A DNA stretch of 64,000 nt from Albifimbria verrucaria (GCA_020081605.1 JAHREC010000007.1:1364001-1428000), one strand, 5' to 3'; positions 1-13,700 are shown, counted from the first letter of the stretch. Numbers and translations: made by a program. Notes: generated from the letters alone by a model not told the origin.

Positions 1-335
1 CCTATTCATTATGGGCCCCGAGATAGTTCGGGTCCAAGGCACGGGCAGGGTGGAAGGGGATATGGAAGGTCTGATGGGTACGGACCGTCGTATTCAGCAC
101 CACCTCCACCACAGTCGTGGTATCCTCCTCCTCCAGGAGGCCCGGGATTCGGATTGGGTGCTCCGCCGCCGCCTCCGCCCCCGCGCATTTTTCTGGGAAT
201 GGGTATCAGGGCGGATATAACGAGCCCAGAAATCAATGGCAACCTCCAAATAACCGTGGTCATTATCATGGCCGCGGTGGTCCGCCCGCAAATAGGTACG
301 GAGGACAACACCAAGATGGGCGTGACTACAGGTAG
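1..335 (+). CDS. C-terminal tail of a Gly/Pro/Arg-rich protein (partial, one frame break)
   Basis: The window opens inside this gene. Frame 1 from base 1 reads a Gly/Arg/Tyr-rich stretch and then proline runs up to about base 180. From about 183 the same kind of composition continues in frame 3 (NGYQGGYNEPRN, RGHYHGRGG) and ends at the TAG at 333-335. Adding one C to the five-C run at 178-182 joins the two halves into a single low-complexity tail. RGG/GYG/PPP composition is common in fungal RNA-binding or splicing proteins, but no folded domain lies inside the window, so the family cannot be named. The frame break matches the homopolymer losses seen in the neighbouring genes. Confidence 0.6.
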
Positions 336-1073
336 TTAGGTTAGCTATTTATACATTGCGGTGCGATGTTGTTCTGTATATTGATTTGCTCTTGCCCTTG
401 TTTTTTTTTCACCATTGTCATCATGGCCAAGCCAAGGCCTCTCAGAATGGATATGCCTACGAAAATGAGAAAGCAATGAAAATTTATGGAAGCTAGCAAC
501 ACAAACCCATTTCCAGGATGTGTTTGCAAACGTCCCTTTTCAAACTGTAGGGATACATATACAAGAACATATGGTCAGTAGCGACGCAGTGAAACATGTC
601 CGATACTCGCCCATGGTGCGGGTTAAGGGTACTTGGGTATGCCCATCAAGTTTATTGACAAGCGCAACTGGAAACCGTACCTGCGATGAAGGATAACAAT
701 TACTACCTAGGTAGGTAGTTGTTGATGAGAAACAGTTATCAACCCCTGTCGGAGTAGTCTTGGGCAGCTTGGCGCGGGGTATGCTGCGGATCCCAATTAA
801 GATTGTTGGCAACAAGAAGAGAAGGCATTAATTTGAGCGACCGGTCACAAGGGCAATGACACATAGAGCAGTCAGGGACAAGTAGCCGGAACTGCGGAGG
901 CTGTACCTGCACCACTAGTGTATGGCGTGAGGGATACCTGTAACGGCCCTATCAGCTACCTGCGACTAGGGTCTTATTATGTCAACCCACACCATCTGCA
1001 CCAAAGCACCCTGGTGAACCTGTCGCACCTCAAATCTGTCAAGCTCCCAACTGCCTCTCTCGATGTCATAGCT
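336..1073. other. Intergenic region upstream of the Ras-GAP gene
   Basis: This holds the 3' flank of the tail gene and the promoter and leader of the Ras-GAP gene. Apart from a short palindromic CTACCTAGGTAG near 705-717, I see no coding signal. The open frame that enters the Ras-GAP start begins with GTG at 918, and its first in-frame ATG is the one at 1074. No tRNA or other RNA gene was recognised. Confidence 0.5.
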
Positions 1074-4000
1074 ATGAATGGGGACGCGGGCCTGGTCGGC
1101 TGTCTCGTCGACAGGCTGGCTACAAGGGTAAGTCCTTTCCCGTTCATATCGCGGATGCCATGTTTATCAACCAGCTAACTTTCTCCCTCGATTCAAGCTG
1201 CCGCATCGCACAGGCACCGATAGCCAGACGTTACCGCACGACGATATTCTCCATATCACACGAGCCACACTTGTCGACCTCAGCAGAGCAGACCTTGATA
1301 CCACCCTGCACACGCTTCTGGTCCTTATCGAGGAGCTTTCCCGCCCTTATCCTGGCGTCTCAGGCCACCCTAGCCATGTCTTCCTCTCCGAAGTCTACCT
1401 CGTAGCCTTAGCTGCCGATTGCTGCTCTGCTCATTGGGCAGCACTCTCACCAGATGGCGAGGCCGGTTCTGTTCTGCCTCCGCCTCTTCACGACGAATCC
1501 TTGGTGGGGCGTATCCTCGACATGCTCAGGATATTGCTCGATCCTATCCCCGATAGCTATATACTTCCAGCCCAGACATTACTAGGACATTCACCAAAAC
1601 GCAATGTCTCTACACATCGTCCCGCGAATGCACACGAAGCCTCTTCTCAAAACTCTCCGACTTCGAGCGTCCACGCGTCGCAACAGGAAGAACTCGATTC
1701 CTATGCCAAAGTCCTAGTTGAATATATTAGCGCCGCCAATTGGAACATCGCGTTCGACTACTTCAGGAAGACAGTCTACAGTATCCGCTCAACTGCAGCA
1801 CCTAGCGCAGGAACTGAAGCTGCTATAGCTCTGAGCGAGTCTGAGAAAAGCACCCTGGTCGTTGTTCGCCTTCTATCCTTCTTTTGGGTGGACGCACCGA
1901 AGCTAGGTCTGGTCATGCAGGAGCTTTGCTCTAGTTATCTTCATTTTCGGAAGTCTCACCAAAGTACAATTGCTATTGTCGTCCCACTGCTCATAACACG
2001 GTGGATTGACCGATGCCCCTTGAGTTTGTTCAGCTTCACCAACGCCATAGGAAAATCGACGGAGGCGTTGATACACTTTTCGATATGACCTATACCGTTA
2101 TTGACAGCAGCAAGCGTAACTCTCTTCTATATCCTCTCCAGGCTTCTCTCCTCCTACTCTTGCCCGATGTTTTTGAGGTTGCTAGCAACCTAAGAGAAGC
2201 AAAGAGTGGTAGCATGATCAAGAAGGTTTCGTTCCTTGATAGCTTAAGGAAATCCCTGAAGAATGGTAACGAGCAGGCCGGTTACTGCTTAGTATTTCTC
2301 CTCCGAGCAGCACGTCACTTTGACGTTGACAGTGATTCTGCATTGGTCAGTTATGCTATGGATGTTCAAGATGAGGTCCGGGATGCCGTCTTCCATCAAC
2401 ATCCCGCTGTCAGCCAGGCTCCTGTTTTCGGGCAAGACATGATGACTGCCACATTTGTGAACCTAGCGCACCTTAATGCGGATGACTGCGCTGGTCTTGC
2501 CGAAATATGCATGTCTCCAGCGGCCCCGGCAACGTTCCAGATAGCCGCTGTCCAGGCATGTTGTTACTTTGCACAGCAGCCCAATACTCACATGTATCAA
2601 GACTTGATCCGCACCACTCTCACTTTCATTCGGTCGCAGCTGGAGGTAAGTAATATTGTCTCAACCCAGAGCGAGTTTCGCGCTGACAGCATTTCTCAGT
2701 TGGAAGAGTCGAACCCGCAGAATGCCCAAACACAAGCAAGTGGGCGGAGCACGGATATGATATGCAGTATTCTCCAGCTATTTGATACATCGCCTTCCTT
2801 TCTATTAGAGGACTTGGGTGAACATTCCACCTCTATGGGGCTATTGGCTCCATTCTTGTTATGCGTTGTATCGTCCAACCCATCAATTCGTCAACTTGCC
2901 AGCAATGTTGCAGGTAGGCTCTTTAGTAGCTCCCCAGAAGCTTTCAAAACCGAGAGGGCTCGCCGTCGTTTTGGAACCTCAGAGTTTCGAAGAGAACTAT
3001 GGAGTCGCAGGTAAGCCGTCTCTAGCCTTTTGGTAGCGTTGGGCTATGTTAATAATTTGTAGCTCGAAAGTCTTGCTTGGACTTTACGAACGGATTGCAA
3101 GACAACACGGAGAATCCGATCTAGAAACGTTGCGAGACTATTTGGAAGCGCGACTTCTTCTCCTACAAAACATACCCGTGAGCTAAATGTACACTTCTTG
3201 CTGACGAAATAACTGACTGTCCGAAGGAATTGTCTGAGACTCCTATGGATCTTCCCGATGTGCTTACCGCAGCCTCCAGACTCGAAACTCTCTTACTTGT
3301 TGCACTCTGTTCCGCTGATGTTGAGAGTTGTCGTCTGGTCACATCCTGTATTGGGTTGTTCGTGGATGAATGTTCTATCGTGGACAAGCACGCGAAATCC
3401 TCGAAATCGACTGTGTCTGTTTTGCGCAACGGCGATACATTCCGTGAAATATCGTCTCGTGATTTTCGATTCACCGGGTTGGTTGCGTTCCAGAAACGCG
3501 TCTGGAGCCTTTTACGTCAAATGCAGTTTCCCACGACAGGAATATTGAACGCTTGGGAATCTGTCTTCGACCGCTGGATCCACCTTGCGAAGGATGTCTC
3601 GACCTCCACAACCGATTCAGTGGATGACCGAGTGTTGTCTGAATGGAGGAATTGCTCAGGGTTTCTAGCATCACTTGGCGGTATCTGTTTGGCGGATCAG
3701 GTCATCATACTGGAAGAGCCAGCTTTAGGGGTTTACGATGGATAGACCGAGTCTCATCGGAGCAGCATGAGGAACCTTTACTAACACGCTATCTTCGGCT
3801 AAGCATTCAATTGCTGGCATGTGCTAACGTCAAAGTTCGCGAGGCAATGCGGGAGATTTTATCGAATGAGATATCCCCAATTCTTTACCAGCCTCTCTTC
3901 AAAGCACTTGAATCAGAACTTGAAGTTCTTTTCACCGGAGCTCTAGCTCCGGTCGACAAGGCGCAAGATAGTGAGGTAGTATTCGCCGAGCAAGCATCAT

Positions 4001-7000
4001 CACTATTACGGGCATTAGTGGAAAGACTAGAAACTCCTTCTGACATGGGCGCTGCTTCTTCAGTCCACCTTGGCGCTCTGACCTTGAACTTTGCCAAATT
4101 TCTTGATGGCGTCGCCGAGACAGTCAGCAGCTTGCGTGTCAAAATCAGAGTCTGTCACTTGTGTGAATCAGTTACGAAGAGAAAGGAGCATTTAAACTTG
4201 AGGGACGATGTGCGCATCAGAAATCAGCTTCTGGAATACATCTTTGGTTGGATAGCTCGACCTCGCTCCCTCCTCGAGAACTCCACGGAATGGTCACCTC
4301 CCGACAAGATGACATGGCTCGTGTTCAAAGAGATCTTGATAAGGCATGCTTAAGATCTCTTGCCAGTCTCACTTTCAGACTGCCGCTGCATGCATCCGAT
4401 GGTCAGAGCGACGCCGGCATGAGCGAGATGAAATCACAAATGTTTCAAACGTACTTCAACCGGTTTCTGTCACTATTGAATCATGAGACATCTGATCCGG
4501 GTCGGCTGGATCCCTCATCCAGCATCACTAGTCGCGATGATGCTTTATCTAATTCTGACTTGGCTATCAACATACTTTCGAATCTACTCAGTGCTAACAT
4601 AGACGTTGGTCTCAAGCACTCTCTCCGAATAGGCTATCATGACAATGTTGAGATCCGCACCGCCTTCATTAAGGTTCTTTATAATATCCTCATTCAAGGT
4701 ACAGAGTTTAACAACATATCGGACTCTGCCGTGTCGGAAAAATATGAGGAGTTGTTAGAAGTAAGTCTCTTGACACCAATTATGGAGCACAGCACACTGA
4801 CAGATACTTGAAGCTTTTAACGAAGGATGTTTCCTTGCTGTCTCAATGAGCACCATTTGTCCGAGCAGCGAAGTCGACGAGCTCACGATTTCCCTTCTCA
4901 CCATTTTCGAGCAACGAGGTCTAACCTTCGATTTCTTGGAAGCCATCATTAGACAAGAAATAGAGGAAACTGGTAAGACCAACATAGGCGCCAACACTAG
5001 AAGTCACTCGCTTACAGACGTTCAGAGAACGAGGCAGAGATTCTACGGCGAACCTGTGTAGCAACCAAGATGCTCTCCGTATATGCCAAATGGAAGGGCT
5101 CTACATACCTGCGAGCGACGCTTCAAAAGGTTTTAGAGAGACTTATGCTAACATCTCAGGATCTTGACTTGGAGCTCGACCCTAGTAGAGTCAGTACTTC
5201 AGAAGAACTGCAAAAGAATGCGTTACAATTGCAGATAGTCGCGAAAGTCTTCATAGATGACATATGCGCGTCTTCTGCTAGTATTCCTCCTGCATTCCGC
5301 AAGATTTGCAGTATTGTAAGTGAACCAGAAAGGGATTCTCACATGGAGCGTTCACGCACTAACTTCACAGATTTCCGAAGCAGTCCTGCCTCGATTTCCA
5401 GACGCAAAATATACCGCTGTCGGAGCTTTCGTCTTTCTTCGCTTCTTTTGCCCAGCCATCGTGGCTCCTGACGTGGAAGGGCTTGTGTCCTCTGCCCCAT
5501 CAAAAGAAATGCGACGTGGCCTCCTTTTGATTGCCAAAGTTATTCAGAACCTAGCGAATAACGTGCTCTTCGGTGCCAAGGAACCCTACATGTTTCCACT
5601 CAATCATTTTCTCACACAGAATATTTATCGCGTCACCACCTTTCTGAGGGAAATTTCAGTAAGATTTGTTCGTATTAGCACCTAGTGCCTACATGCTAAT
5701 TCGATCAAAGGTACCTCCAGCTCAGTTGGAAACTCGGATGAGCACTGAGGTGTTCGACTTCGGATCATGCGTGGCATTGCATCGATATTTGTATGATCAT
5801 TGGGATCATGTACGCCAAACACTCATCTCACGTGAGAGGCGAGAACATGTCCGGTCGCCTGGAGAGGTTGCCCGTGGGCGGTCTCCTGTTCTCGAACCAA
5901 TTCGCAACCTGATCACGCATCTTGGACCACCGCCTCTAGCAGTCACGTGGAACAGGCCTCAGATCTCTTCCAATAGTCCACCTTTATACTCTCGATTTCA
6001 AAATTTCATGTTGCGTCATGCGTTCAAAAGCACGGATTCGTTCCTTACAGCGCGAGCAGTTTACGATGGCGGTGAGAGCAAGGTATGTTCAAAGATGCTA
6101 CATAATGAAACCAATCTTACATTTATTTAGGATGGTCTCTCTGTTATTTGCATTATCCTACGTCACGTGGAAACAGACAACATTGACTATGAGACCTTGA
6201 TCTACTGCTATCTCAAGGTGAGTCTATCATGTATCCCTGTAATAGAGAGTCTGTTACCTCGTTGAAGTGTTTGGCTCTTCTTTGGAGTGCTTCATGACTC
6301 AACCTCTCCAATGTTGCGATTCAATCCGTTCCATGAACTAATTCGATATTTCGGTAGATCGCAAGCCGGCTCTGGCAGCAGCCTTTCGGACTCCTTATCG
6401 ATGCTACATGTTTCAACGGGCGAAATGAGCCTCAAGATGATCTCTTCAAGATGTTGGAGCTACTGACACCTTCAGAGCTCTCTCAAAATCTTTCCCGCAT
6501 CTATATTTATAACATGAACGGGGCTTTCAAGTTTGTTTGCCCCATTGTTGTCGTTGCTTTGCCCCCTAATACTGTCTTAGGAGATGTTTCCGACGCCTGT
6601 TACGTGTCTGCACAAAGAATGATAGAAGCATCTTTCATCCCAAAAATGTGGAATACCATTTAATAGGGAGCTTTCAAGATCTTCAGGCTCATTTCCACCT
6701 TAGCCAGCTTCATTTGCCCAAAGAAACGATCAGCGTTGTCACAGATACTCGATACATGTTCCAGCCTATCATTCGACTCTCCAAATGGAAAGGTAAGATA
6801 GATGTAGTGATCAAGGTGGGCAGTCAATTTGTCCAGATCACAACGACCAAAAAGCAAGAAATATTTACCGGTTACCGTTTGAGCACTACCATAAACGACA
6901 TATTTCGTCTTGGCGACGTTGATGAAGCCGCAACATCCATTCAGACGGAAGATGACTCCGCATTTGGGTTGAGGGCTGACGGCGGCAAAGTTGTCATGTA

Positions 7001-9462
7001 TTTTACCAGCCCGCGAAAGGCTGATATCCTCCAAACAATTCGCAGTGCTAAAACCAAGCATGGCAAAGATGGGCGAACACTAAAATCTTTCGAAAGACTG
7101 ATTCGGCCTCAGGATGTTCCAGGTACACTACTCAATTTGGCATTGACAAACCTAACAAGTTCCGATCATGTACTCAGATTATCCTCTTATAATCTTCTCG
7201 GTGCCTTATGCAAGGCATTCAAGTTCAAGTCAGGCGATCGACTAGTGTGCACGAAAGGTATGTTCCGATACCCTTGACCTAGACATGCAAGATTTATTAA
7301 TACTGTCAGACCTCTCCGTGCCCATGGGTTCGACTCGTTTCATTGTCGAGATTAGTAAGGAACTGGCTTTGACTGAGCCACAGTTGACATCGGATTTCCT
7401 CACCGAGTTTTTGTTGGCTGGGAGAGCTTTCCAGAAGAGCAGAAGCCGCTTAGCCTCGCTTACATGTCTCCATGGCTTTCTGGCCTCCGCACGAATGTTC
7501 TTACCGGAGAAACAGACGGTGAGAAAGGAAGAGAGAGGGTCACATTCATCTTCAGAAAACTCATCGACATAGCGCTGTTAGATCAGGGTCTTTCATATGC
7601 TTTAGAACAGTCCGTGTGGCCCGCCGTTGCGCAGGACGAGATACTTCTTGACATTTTCCTGGACGAGCTGATGAAGACAGCGCTTAACTACGGCATTAAT
7701 GATGAGGCTTTAGATGTCATTTCTTCGATCGTTGTGGGCCTTGGTACAGTCACTCTGAGGGGTAAAGTTCTCTCTCGGTTAAGAAAAGCATTGAACCGCT
7801 CTTCACTTAGGCCAACCAGGCATCTCCCGGACAACCCAGTTTGGGCAGAAATCTGTGTCTTATTACAGTTTTGCTTGTCCTTGTCATTTGATGATGGTGT
7901 GCAAGCACAACTATTCCTACCAGAGGTTTTCCACATAGTAACTATGTTGGCTAATACAGGGGGCATAGTGTACGCTTGTTAGTCTACAAATTCTTGGTGA
8001 ACACAGTGCATGCTGCTTGCACGTCGTTCATGTTGGATGACACAAGATCCAGCAAACTGCGTTCTCAGTTGGATTTGCTTTGCGAACCACGGAGCGATAT
8101 ATTCACAGTGCCTCCTATGCTTGGCCGCGATGGGGCCTCTGTATCGACAGCACAGGATTCTGGTTCGAATCTAGCCGCAACAGAGAATTTAGCCGCAATT
8201 CTCTTCGAAATATGTTCCACTGCTGCTCCATCTGTCGACATGGGCAATGTCTGGCGGTCCCGTTGGATGAGCCTTGTGGCTAGTACAGCCTTCCAGAACA
8301 ATCCGGCGATACAGCCACGAGCTTTCGCTGTCATGGGCTACCTAGCCCGGGATGAAGTTGACGATGATCTACTGTATCAAGTCTTGGTCGCTTTACGCAA
8401 CAGCGTAAGTAGATTCAGTGACGAATCGAGCAGTGAGATGCTAGTTGCCATCATAACCTCTCTGACCAAAATGATGGCCAAACTTCCCCGACATCTCGGT
8501 ATGGACTTCAGCTGTTTTGGCTGGCTATATCGCTTGTTCGCCTTGTTCCGAACAATTTGTTTAACTGTGCCGCCGCATTTCTTGAAGCTGTGTTAAGCAA
8601 CATTGGCACTATGGGTGTTGTGAGAGGTGAGAATATGGTGTCACTTCTTTTACAGGCTCGACTTCAGCTTGATGAAGCTGCCTTATCACTTGACGAGAAC
8701 TATGGGATTCATTTCACAGAGGAAAACTTCCACTTCGCAGTTTGCGCTACTCTGGCCCGAGGATTAACGGACACGGTGACAAGATTGGCAACCATGCACG
8801 TGCTCTCTTCTCTTCTTGAGATGACAACGCAGGCCTCCGAACAGGCAGCGCAGTTCCCTCATGCCGTTCGTAGCTCGCCATATCTGAATCTCATATTGGC
8901 TCGAGCTCTCAGTCCAGACGAGCTGAAAGAGACGCTTTGGATAGCTGGAGTATATTCAGAGGCTGTGGATGATTTGCTTTCGAGTAAATCTGTCGACAGC
9001 ATACAGGGTTTGGATGAAAATGAGCTCGTTCTCGTATCAGCAATTGAGCTTGTCGATTTCCAATACTTGGAAGATAGTGTTCAGGCCCGAAGATTACAAT
9101 GGCTAAACGAACTCGCTAAGACACGGCGGTCTGTCATTGTACCCTTGTGAGTAATATCTGACGTGTCACCTCCTGTTAGGTCAAGGCCTAATGAATTGTA
9201 CAGATGCGGTGCTCTGCAACCTATACTTGACGAGATTCTGCTCCATGGTCAGAACGCTGCGACGCTTAGTGCCGCGCAAGCATTGTTACGGACGTTGACG
9301 GTAGATAACCAACTCTCAGAAGCAATGGGCGTCATGCACCCATTGACCGATATCTTGGACGACATGGGTTTTAGTGGCCTTTGGCGATCATGCTCCTTAG
9401 GGTCCATGGAAGACTTCAGTCGCGAGTGCTTTGATTCAACGGAAAAGCTCATTGAGGTATGA
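1074..9462 (+). CDS. Neurofibromin/Ira-type Ras GTPase-activating protein with Sec14-PH region
   Basis: Stimulates GTP hydrolysis by Ras and so damps Ras-cAMP signalling; acts in the cytosol or at membranes. Thirteen introns fit: 1128-1197, 2646-2699, 3011-3062, 3178-3226, 4761-4803, 4973-5025, 5316-5370, 5659-5710, 6083-6130, 6218-6357, 6531-6580, 7258-7309 and 9147-9203. The RasGAP core lies at about 4850-6080, with the signature FLRFFCPAIVAP near residue 1325. The Sec14-like and PH-like modules follow at about 6360-7060. Helical-repeat sequence fills the rest. The start is the first in-frame ATG. Six frame breaks each need one base, at 2016-2019 (C), 3728-3731 (G), 4268-4270 (C), 7408-7412 (T), 7959-7963 (G) and 8486-8489 (C). 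Exons plus six bases give 2540 codons including stop, normal for the family. A last intron at 9457-9510 is a possible alternative and would replace the final residue with LIIHL. Confidence 0.93.
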
Positions 9463-10005
9463 TAAGCTGAATACCACAATATGACAGGATACTTATAATA
9501 CTTTCACAGCTCATAATCCACCTTTAATACCTCAGTCGTCCTCAAGAGCTTATATTCGAACCACTTGGCTCGAGGATTGCCCTAAAGCGAGCTGTGCCAG
9601 AATCATAAGGCTTCGCTTATACTTACGAAAGTTATGGTCTTAATGTGAAATGGAAATGGAATTCCAGCATCTGAAACATCTGAAAGCATTCATTTCTTTG
9701 AGAAAGCCCGAGAAATCATGTACACTTGAGTAGACATCTTGTCAATAGGTAGCTATTAACTCTACTTCTAACACATTCTTGGATAATGTTTATGACAGAC
9801 AGGCTATCTGTTGGGTCCTGTCCGCTCTTATAGAAATCGAATTGTGAGACGCATTGACAGTTCCAACGATTCGGGGTTGTTTCTCTGACCATCTTCGCCT
9901 TGGCTGTTTCTAGCATGGATTCTTTTTCAGGCTCTGTTTCGATTGCTTTTAAGAGCAACTGGGTCAAGGCCGAATCTGCCATCGCGGCGAAGGGACCTTG
10001 GACCC
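9463..10005. other. Convergent intergenic region between Ras-GAP and MFS permease
   Basis: About 540 bases between two 3' ends. It should contain both 3' UTRs and polyadenylation sites. No gene, RNA or repeat was recognised. A frame of 88 codons on the minus strand inside it has no recognisable family or splice context. Confidence 0.5.
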
Positions 10006-12016
10006 TTAGTGAGAGAATCTGAAGTCAAGTCTCTTCATTCCTTCATCTTTAGTGCTCAACGAATAATCTTCCTGCTCTTCCTGCGTCATGGCATTCCATT
10101 TTTCCTCTCTCAACTTGTTTCTCCAGACATAAAATAGCTTGACAAAATAGAACTGAATGATGTTCCAGCATGTAATGGCAAGCAAAATTTTATTTCCCTT
10201 TTGTAAAGGGGCTTGTCGTCTTCGCGGTATATGTTAGATGCAACAATGTTACCTGTTTGCACAAACATATTGTAGAGGGCTGCGCTGACTGCTCGTGTCC
10301 TCACAGCGTTGCTATTCTTTGCATTCCACCCTACCAGGATGGCATGACAATAGGGGTAGCTGAGCAATCCGGTGAGTAGGGCGTATCTGACCCAGGGAGA
10401 ACTATCATCTGGTAAAGTAATGAGAGCCACCAGCCAGGGAATATCCAAATGTTCGAGATGGATGCCACTATGGCCCGTTCCTTGACCTTCTCGGAAAGCC
10501 ATGAGATGAGCAAGAGGTTGACGGCAAATAAAAATTGCGATGGTATAGCTAGCAGATTCGCTTGGAAGACACTAAATCCAAGGTTCCTCAAGATGAAGGA
10601 AAGGTAAGTGTTTGGCGGGCTAGGCGGAATGTAAGTCGTTAGGCCAATGAGGTACAGGGGCCACTGCTCCCAATCTGAAGCGGCTTTTAACAGCAATGTA
10701 AGACCAACTCCCTGCCTGATCCATTATGTTAATACAGCTCAGGTTTATGGAAAGCTCAGACTACTACCTGTTGTTCATATCTCCTTTGCTGGGGTCATCA
10801 CGGAGCAGTCGATTGACCATGATAGCCTCCTCACGGTCAGTGAACCAGCCATTTTCCCTCTGAACCAGTTCCGTGTTTGGCATGGGCCTGGGGCATGAGC
10901 CCCAGGAAAATATGCCAATGAAGACAGTGACAATTCCTTCAAGTAGGAACCTAGGGGCCATTAGAACACGGTCTGGGCATTGCTTTCCAGTCTCGAAACG
11001 TACAGCCAACGCCAGCCTCCCCATCCAAGAATTCCCTCATCTGCAGCACACCGGCTGCAATTAGGGATCCCACTATGTTCACAGTGCTCAAGGCGGTCCA
11101 GAACCAAGCAAGTCTGACGGGAAGCTCGTTCGACTTGTAGAAATATGTGAGCCAGAGCACGATATCCCTAAACAAACATTAGCGGCCCTGCTTTGTCCAT
11201 CGGTAATGGTAAGTGGATAGGGTACGGTATGAATCCACCCATTAGCAAGCCTAGAAGAGCTTTGATAGCATAGTAACCACTTCGATTACTCAGGAACGCT
11301 TGAGCCCCTGCCGTGATAGACCATCCAACCATGATGAATGGTATCCATACGTCCGCACCCAGTCTTTTGCTGATTAGTCCACTAGGGAGTTCAGCACATA
11401 GAAAGCACACCAGGAAGATCTGCATATCAAGTCAATTGAGATCCTCATATACATGAGTGCTGATGGAAAACAAACCGTTTGTCCGTAGTTGAAGTCATTG
11501 GTATCCATCCCGAGTTCAGGAGCTGCTCGGAGTTCAGTAAGAATAACGGCTTCGGTTGAGAGTTCTTAGTTCCCTACCATATTGTCGGAGATGGCGCGGT
11601 TGATATTTCGACGGTGCAAGTCGAGAGCGCAAAACATGATCCAAGCCCAAAGCATGATTCTTGAGTCAATCTTCGAAAATGTCAGCCAACTCTCGCCATT
11701 ATCTGTTTGTAATTCTTGTGGCCCTGAGTTCTGTAATTCCAACCCAGCTTGTTCGAAAGGTCAAACATCCTCTTACCTTTCTTACGAGTCTCCTCTCCTC
11801 TTCGGCAGTCCACTCGTAGTGAGGATCAAAACGATGGCGATTCTCATACTTGGCTCCATTGTAAACATTAAGCCAATGAGCGGCAACTGCAGGGTCCTTG
11901 AAAATATGGTCACTCGTGGAACCATAGCCATCTTTCGACACCTGGGTCGGTGTAGTATCTGGAACCACAGTCGATGTGCCTGGTTTCTGGTTCCGATCGC
12001 CCATATCGTCAGACAT
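10006..12016 (-). CDS. MFS permease, Dal5/ACS (anion:cation symporter) type
   Basis: Plasma-membrane transporter of the fungal allantoate/nicotinate/sulfonate permease branch; the substrate cannot be deduced. Seven exons fit, with introns at 11671-11776, 11523-11577, 11420-11475, 11168-11225, 10951-11003 and 10716-10767. The start ATG (12014-12016) opens a hydrophilic N-tail (MSDDMGDRNQKPG). The first membrane segment follows LVRKIDSRIMLWAW, and the family pattern FLCAELPSGLISKRLG is clear. The C-tail ends at the TAA at 10006-10008. Frame breaks at 10196-10198 (GGG on the coding strand), 10437-10439 (CCC) and 11519-11520 (CC) each need one base. A fourth base is needed at the exon edge near 11004, restoring Trp. 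With these four, the coding sum is 545 codons including stop. Without repair, the protein would stop near 10110. It diverges from the phosphatase gene across a 1.7 kb gap. Confidence 0.85.
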
Positions 12017-13700
12017 ATTGAGATGTAACTGAGCCCTACTATTAATGCAGTGGCAGGTCCTCCGAAAACTATGTCTGATTGAATACAGATCATGCAACCA
12101 GAAATGAGACCTATCGTTTCGTCGAAGCGAGCATTTGATCCTCAAACCAGCCCACAGTAGTCTGGCTTTGACCTATCCATCCAGCGCATTATATTAACTT
12201 GGACGTCCTCTTTGGTATGTCGGCATCGACAAGCATACAGGCAGTATGCATACATCAGCCTTGTGACCAATTGTTCTTGTTTGGTGCGATATGCAGGTCT
12301 TATCTATGGTGCCATCAGTCCGGTTGATGGCGATGCCAGCGCCCAGTCCCTCGGTTCAGCACTATTGATTCCATTAACGATAAGGCGGTTATATTTTACA
12401 TGGGCTTTCTCGGTCATGCCTGGCATCTCATCGGTGGTGGCTTGGCACAGCAGTCAGCCTTGTCTTCGAGCTGAGGTGTGACACTACTTACACTGGCAAC
12501 AAGTAGTTAGATGCTCAGGAATTAATGCCGTTTGCTGGAATGAAATCACTCACTTGGCTCTGAGCAGCATAGGTTACAATGGCGTGATGAAACCTCGCGA
12601 TGGCGACGTTGCCATTTGCAGAAGCTACCCCACGTCAACATAGATAGCAAATGCCTAGATATGCACAAGAGTTCTTGGTGATGCGAGTCAAACCAATTAG
12701 CTAGAACCGATAACTTGCATCCATTGGCCAATCAAATTTTACCTTCCAGGATGGAGTCAACGTTGACGTCCTATCCATCCTGCAACATGATATGACCAAT
12801 AACGTACACATTTCCAAATACATTCCGGTCACATTATCATTGATGCCGATCTACATCCGCAGCTTCTCGCAGATCACATCGCCGGATACGCATCATCCAT
12901 CTCGGATTTCCGATCTGGGCCATGGGCCTCTTTTAACCGATTCCTCTGCATATATTGATGCAAGTTCATGTATCATATGTATCCACGTACAGTAACTTCA
13001 AATTGAATCCCTCTGTTTCTCTGTGCCTTGGTCACTCGACTTTTGGTAAATCCCTGGAAAGAGACTGCGTTTGAGTTATTGCTCATCTGGCCGCTCTTGT
13101 TCCTATAGCTTCATCAGTCGCTGCGCCATTATGATTCAACCTTCAAATTTATGAAGGCCAAGGAGTCAAGCCTTTATTATCCAGTAAACACCAGACGCGA
13201 GTGAAGAAAACATACTGGCTAGCTGAGTTCTTCGGTCAGCCTTATCTTCTCTTTCAACCAGGTTATAGCCTTCGATTTCAGTCCTCTACGTGCCTCATAG
13301 AAGGTAGTATAGAGCTAGCAGGCTGATCCATACATTCGAAATGTTTCCTAGCCCAGCGTATCTTATCCTCCCTAATATACTAAGAAAAATGGAATAGTAT
13401 CATATTCAACCGTTGTTGAATAGACACAATCGCCATGAACCTTGTCTATTCCTCTATGTCAGGTTTAGAATCTTATGGGCAATTGCGTTGTAGGCTGTTT
13501 GGACTTGAGTCACGTGAACCGGCATGTATAAAGTCTGATCTCGCGCAGCTTGCAGAGACATCAATATGTTTGGCATCGAACAGTTTACCGTATGCCTCTC
13601 AGTCGCCTTGAATTATCCTATTACCCAGAAGCCATTACTACTTTTTAAACCCGTCTTTCTACTGATTACCAACCTACACTAAGGGTTCAACATCTACAAA
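12017..13700. other. Divergent intergenic region between permease and phosphatase genes
   Basis: A 1.7 kb stretch that should hold both promoters. No supported gene: the open frames here are short, lack family resemblance and do not join through splice sites. No tRNA cloverleaf was recognised. It contains one TCACGTGA palindrome, listed separately. Confidence 0.5.
13510..13517. promoter_or_regulatory. TCACGTGA E-box palindrome upstream of the phosphatase gene
   Basis: A perfect TCACGTGA lies about 185 bases before the phosphatase ATG and 1.5 kb before the permease ATG. This is the core bound by basic helix-loop-helix factors of the Cbf1/CpcB-like group. One eight-base match in a long intergenic region can be chance, so function is only suggested. 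Confidence 0.25.

Noticed and set aside
9535..9580. Possible tRNA T-arm (ATTCGAACCA near 9552)
   Set aside because: No matching acceptor, D-arm or anticodon stem can be placed around it on either strand.
12017..13700. Open frames in the permease-phosphatase gap (12212-12481, 12792-12995)
   Set aside because: Composition and lack of conserved motifs suggest chance frames in a promoter region.
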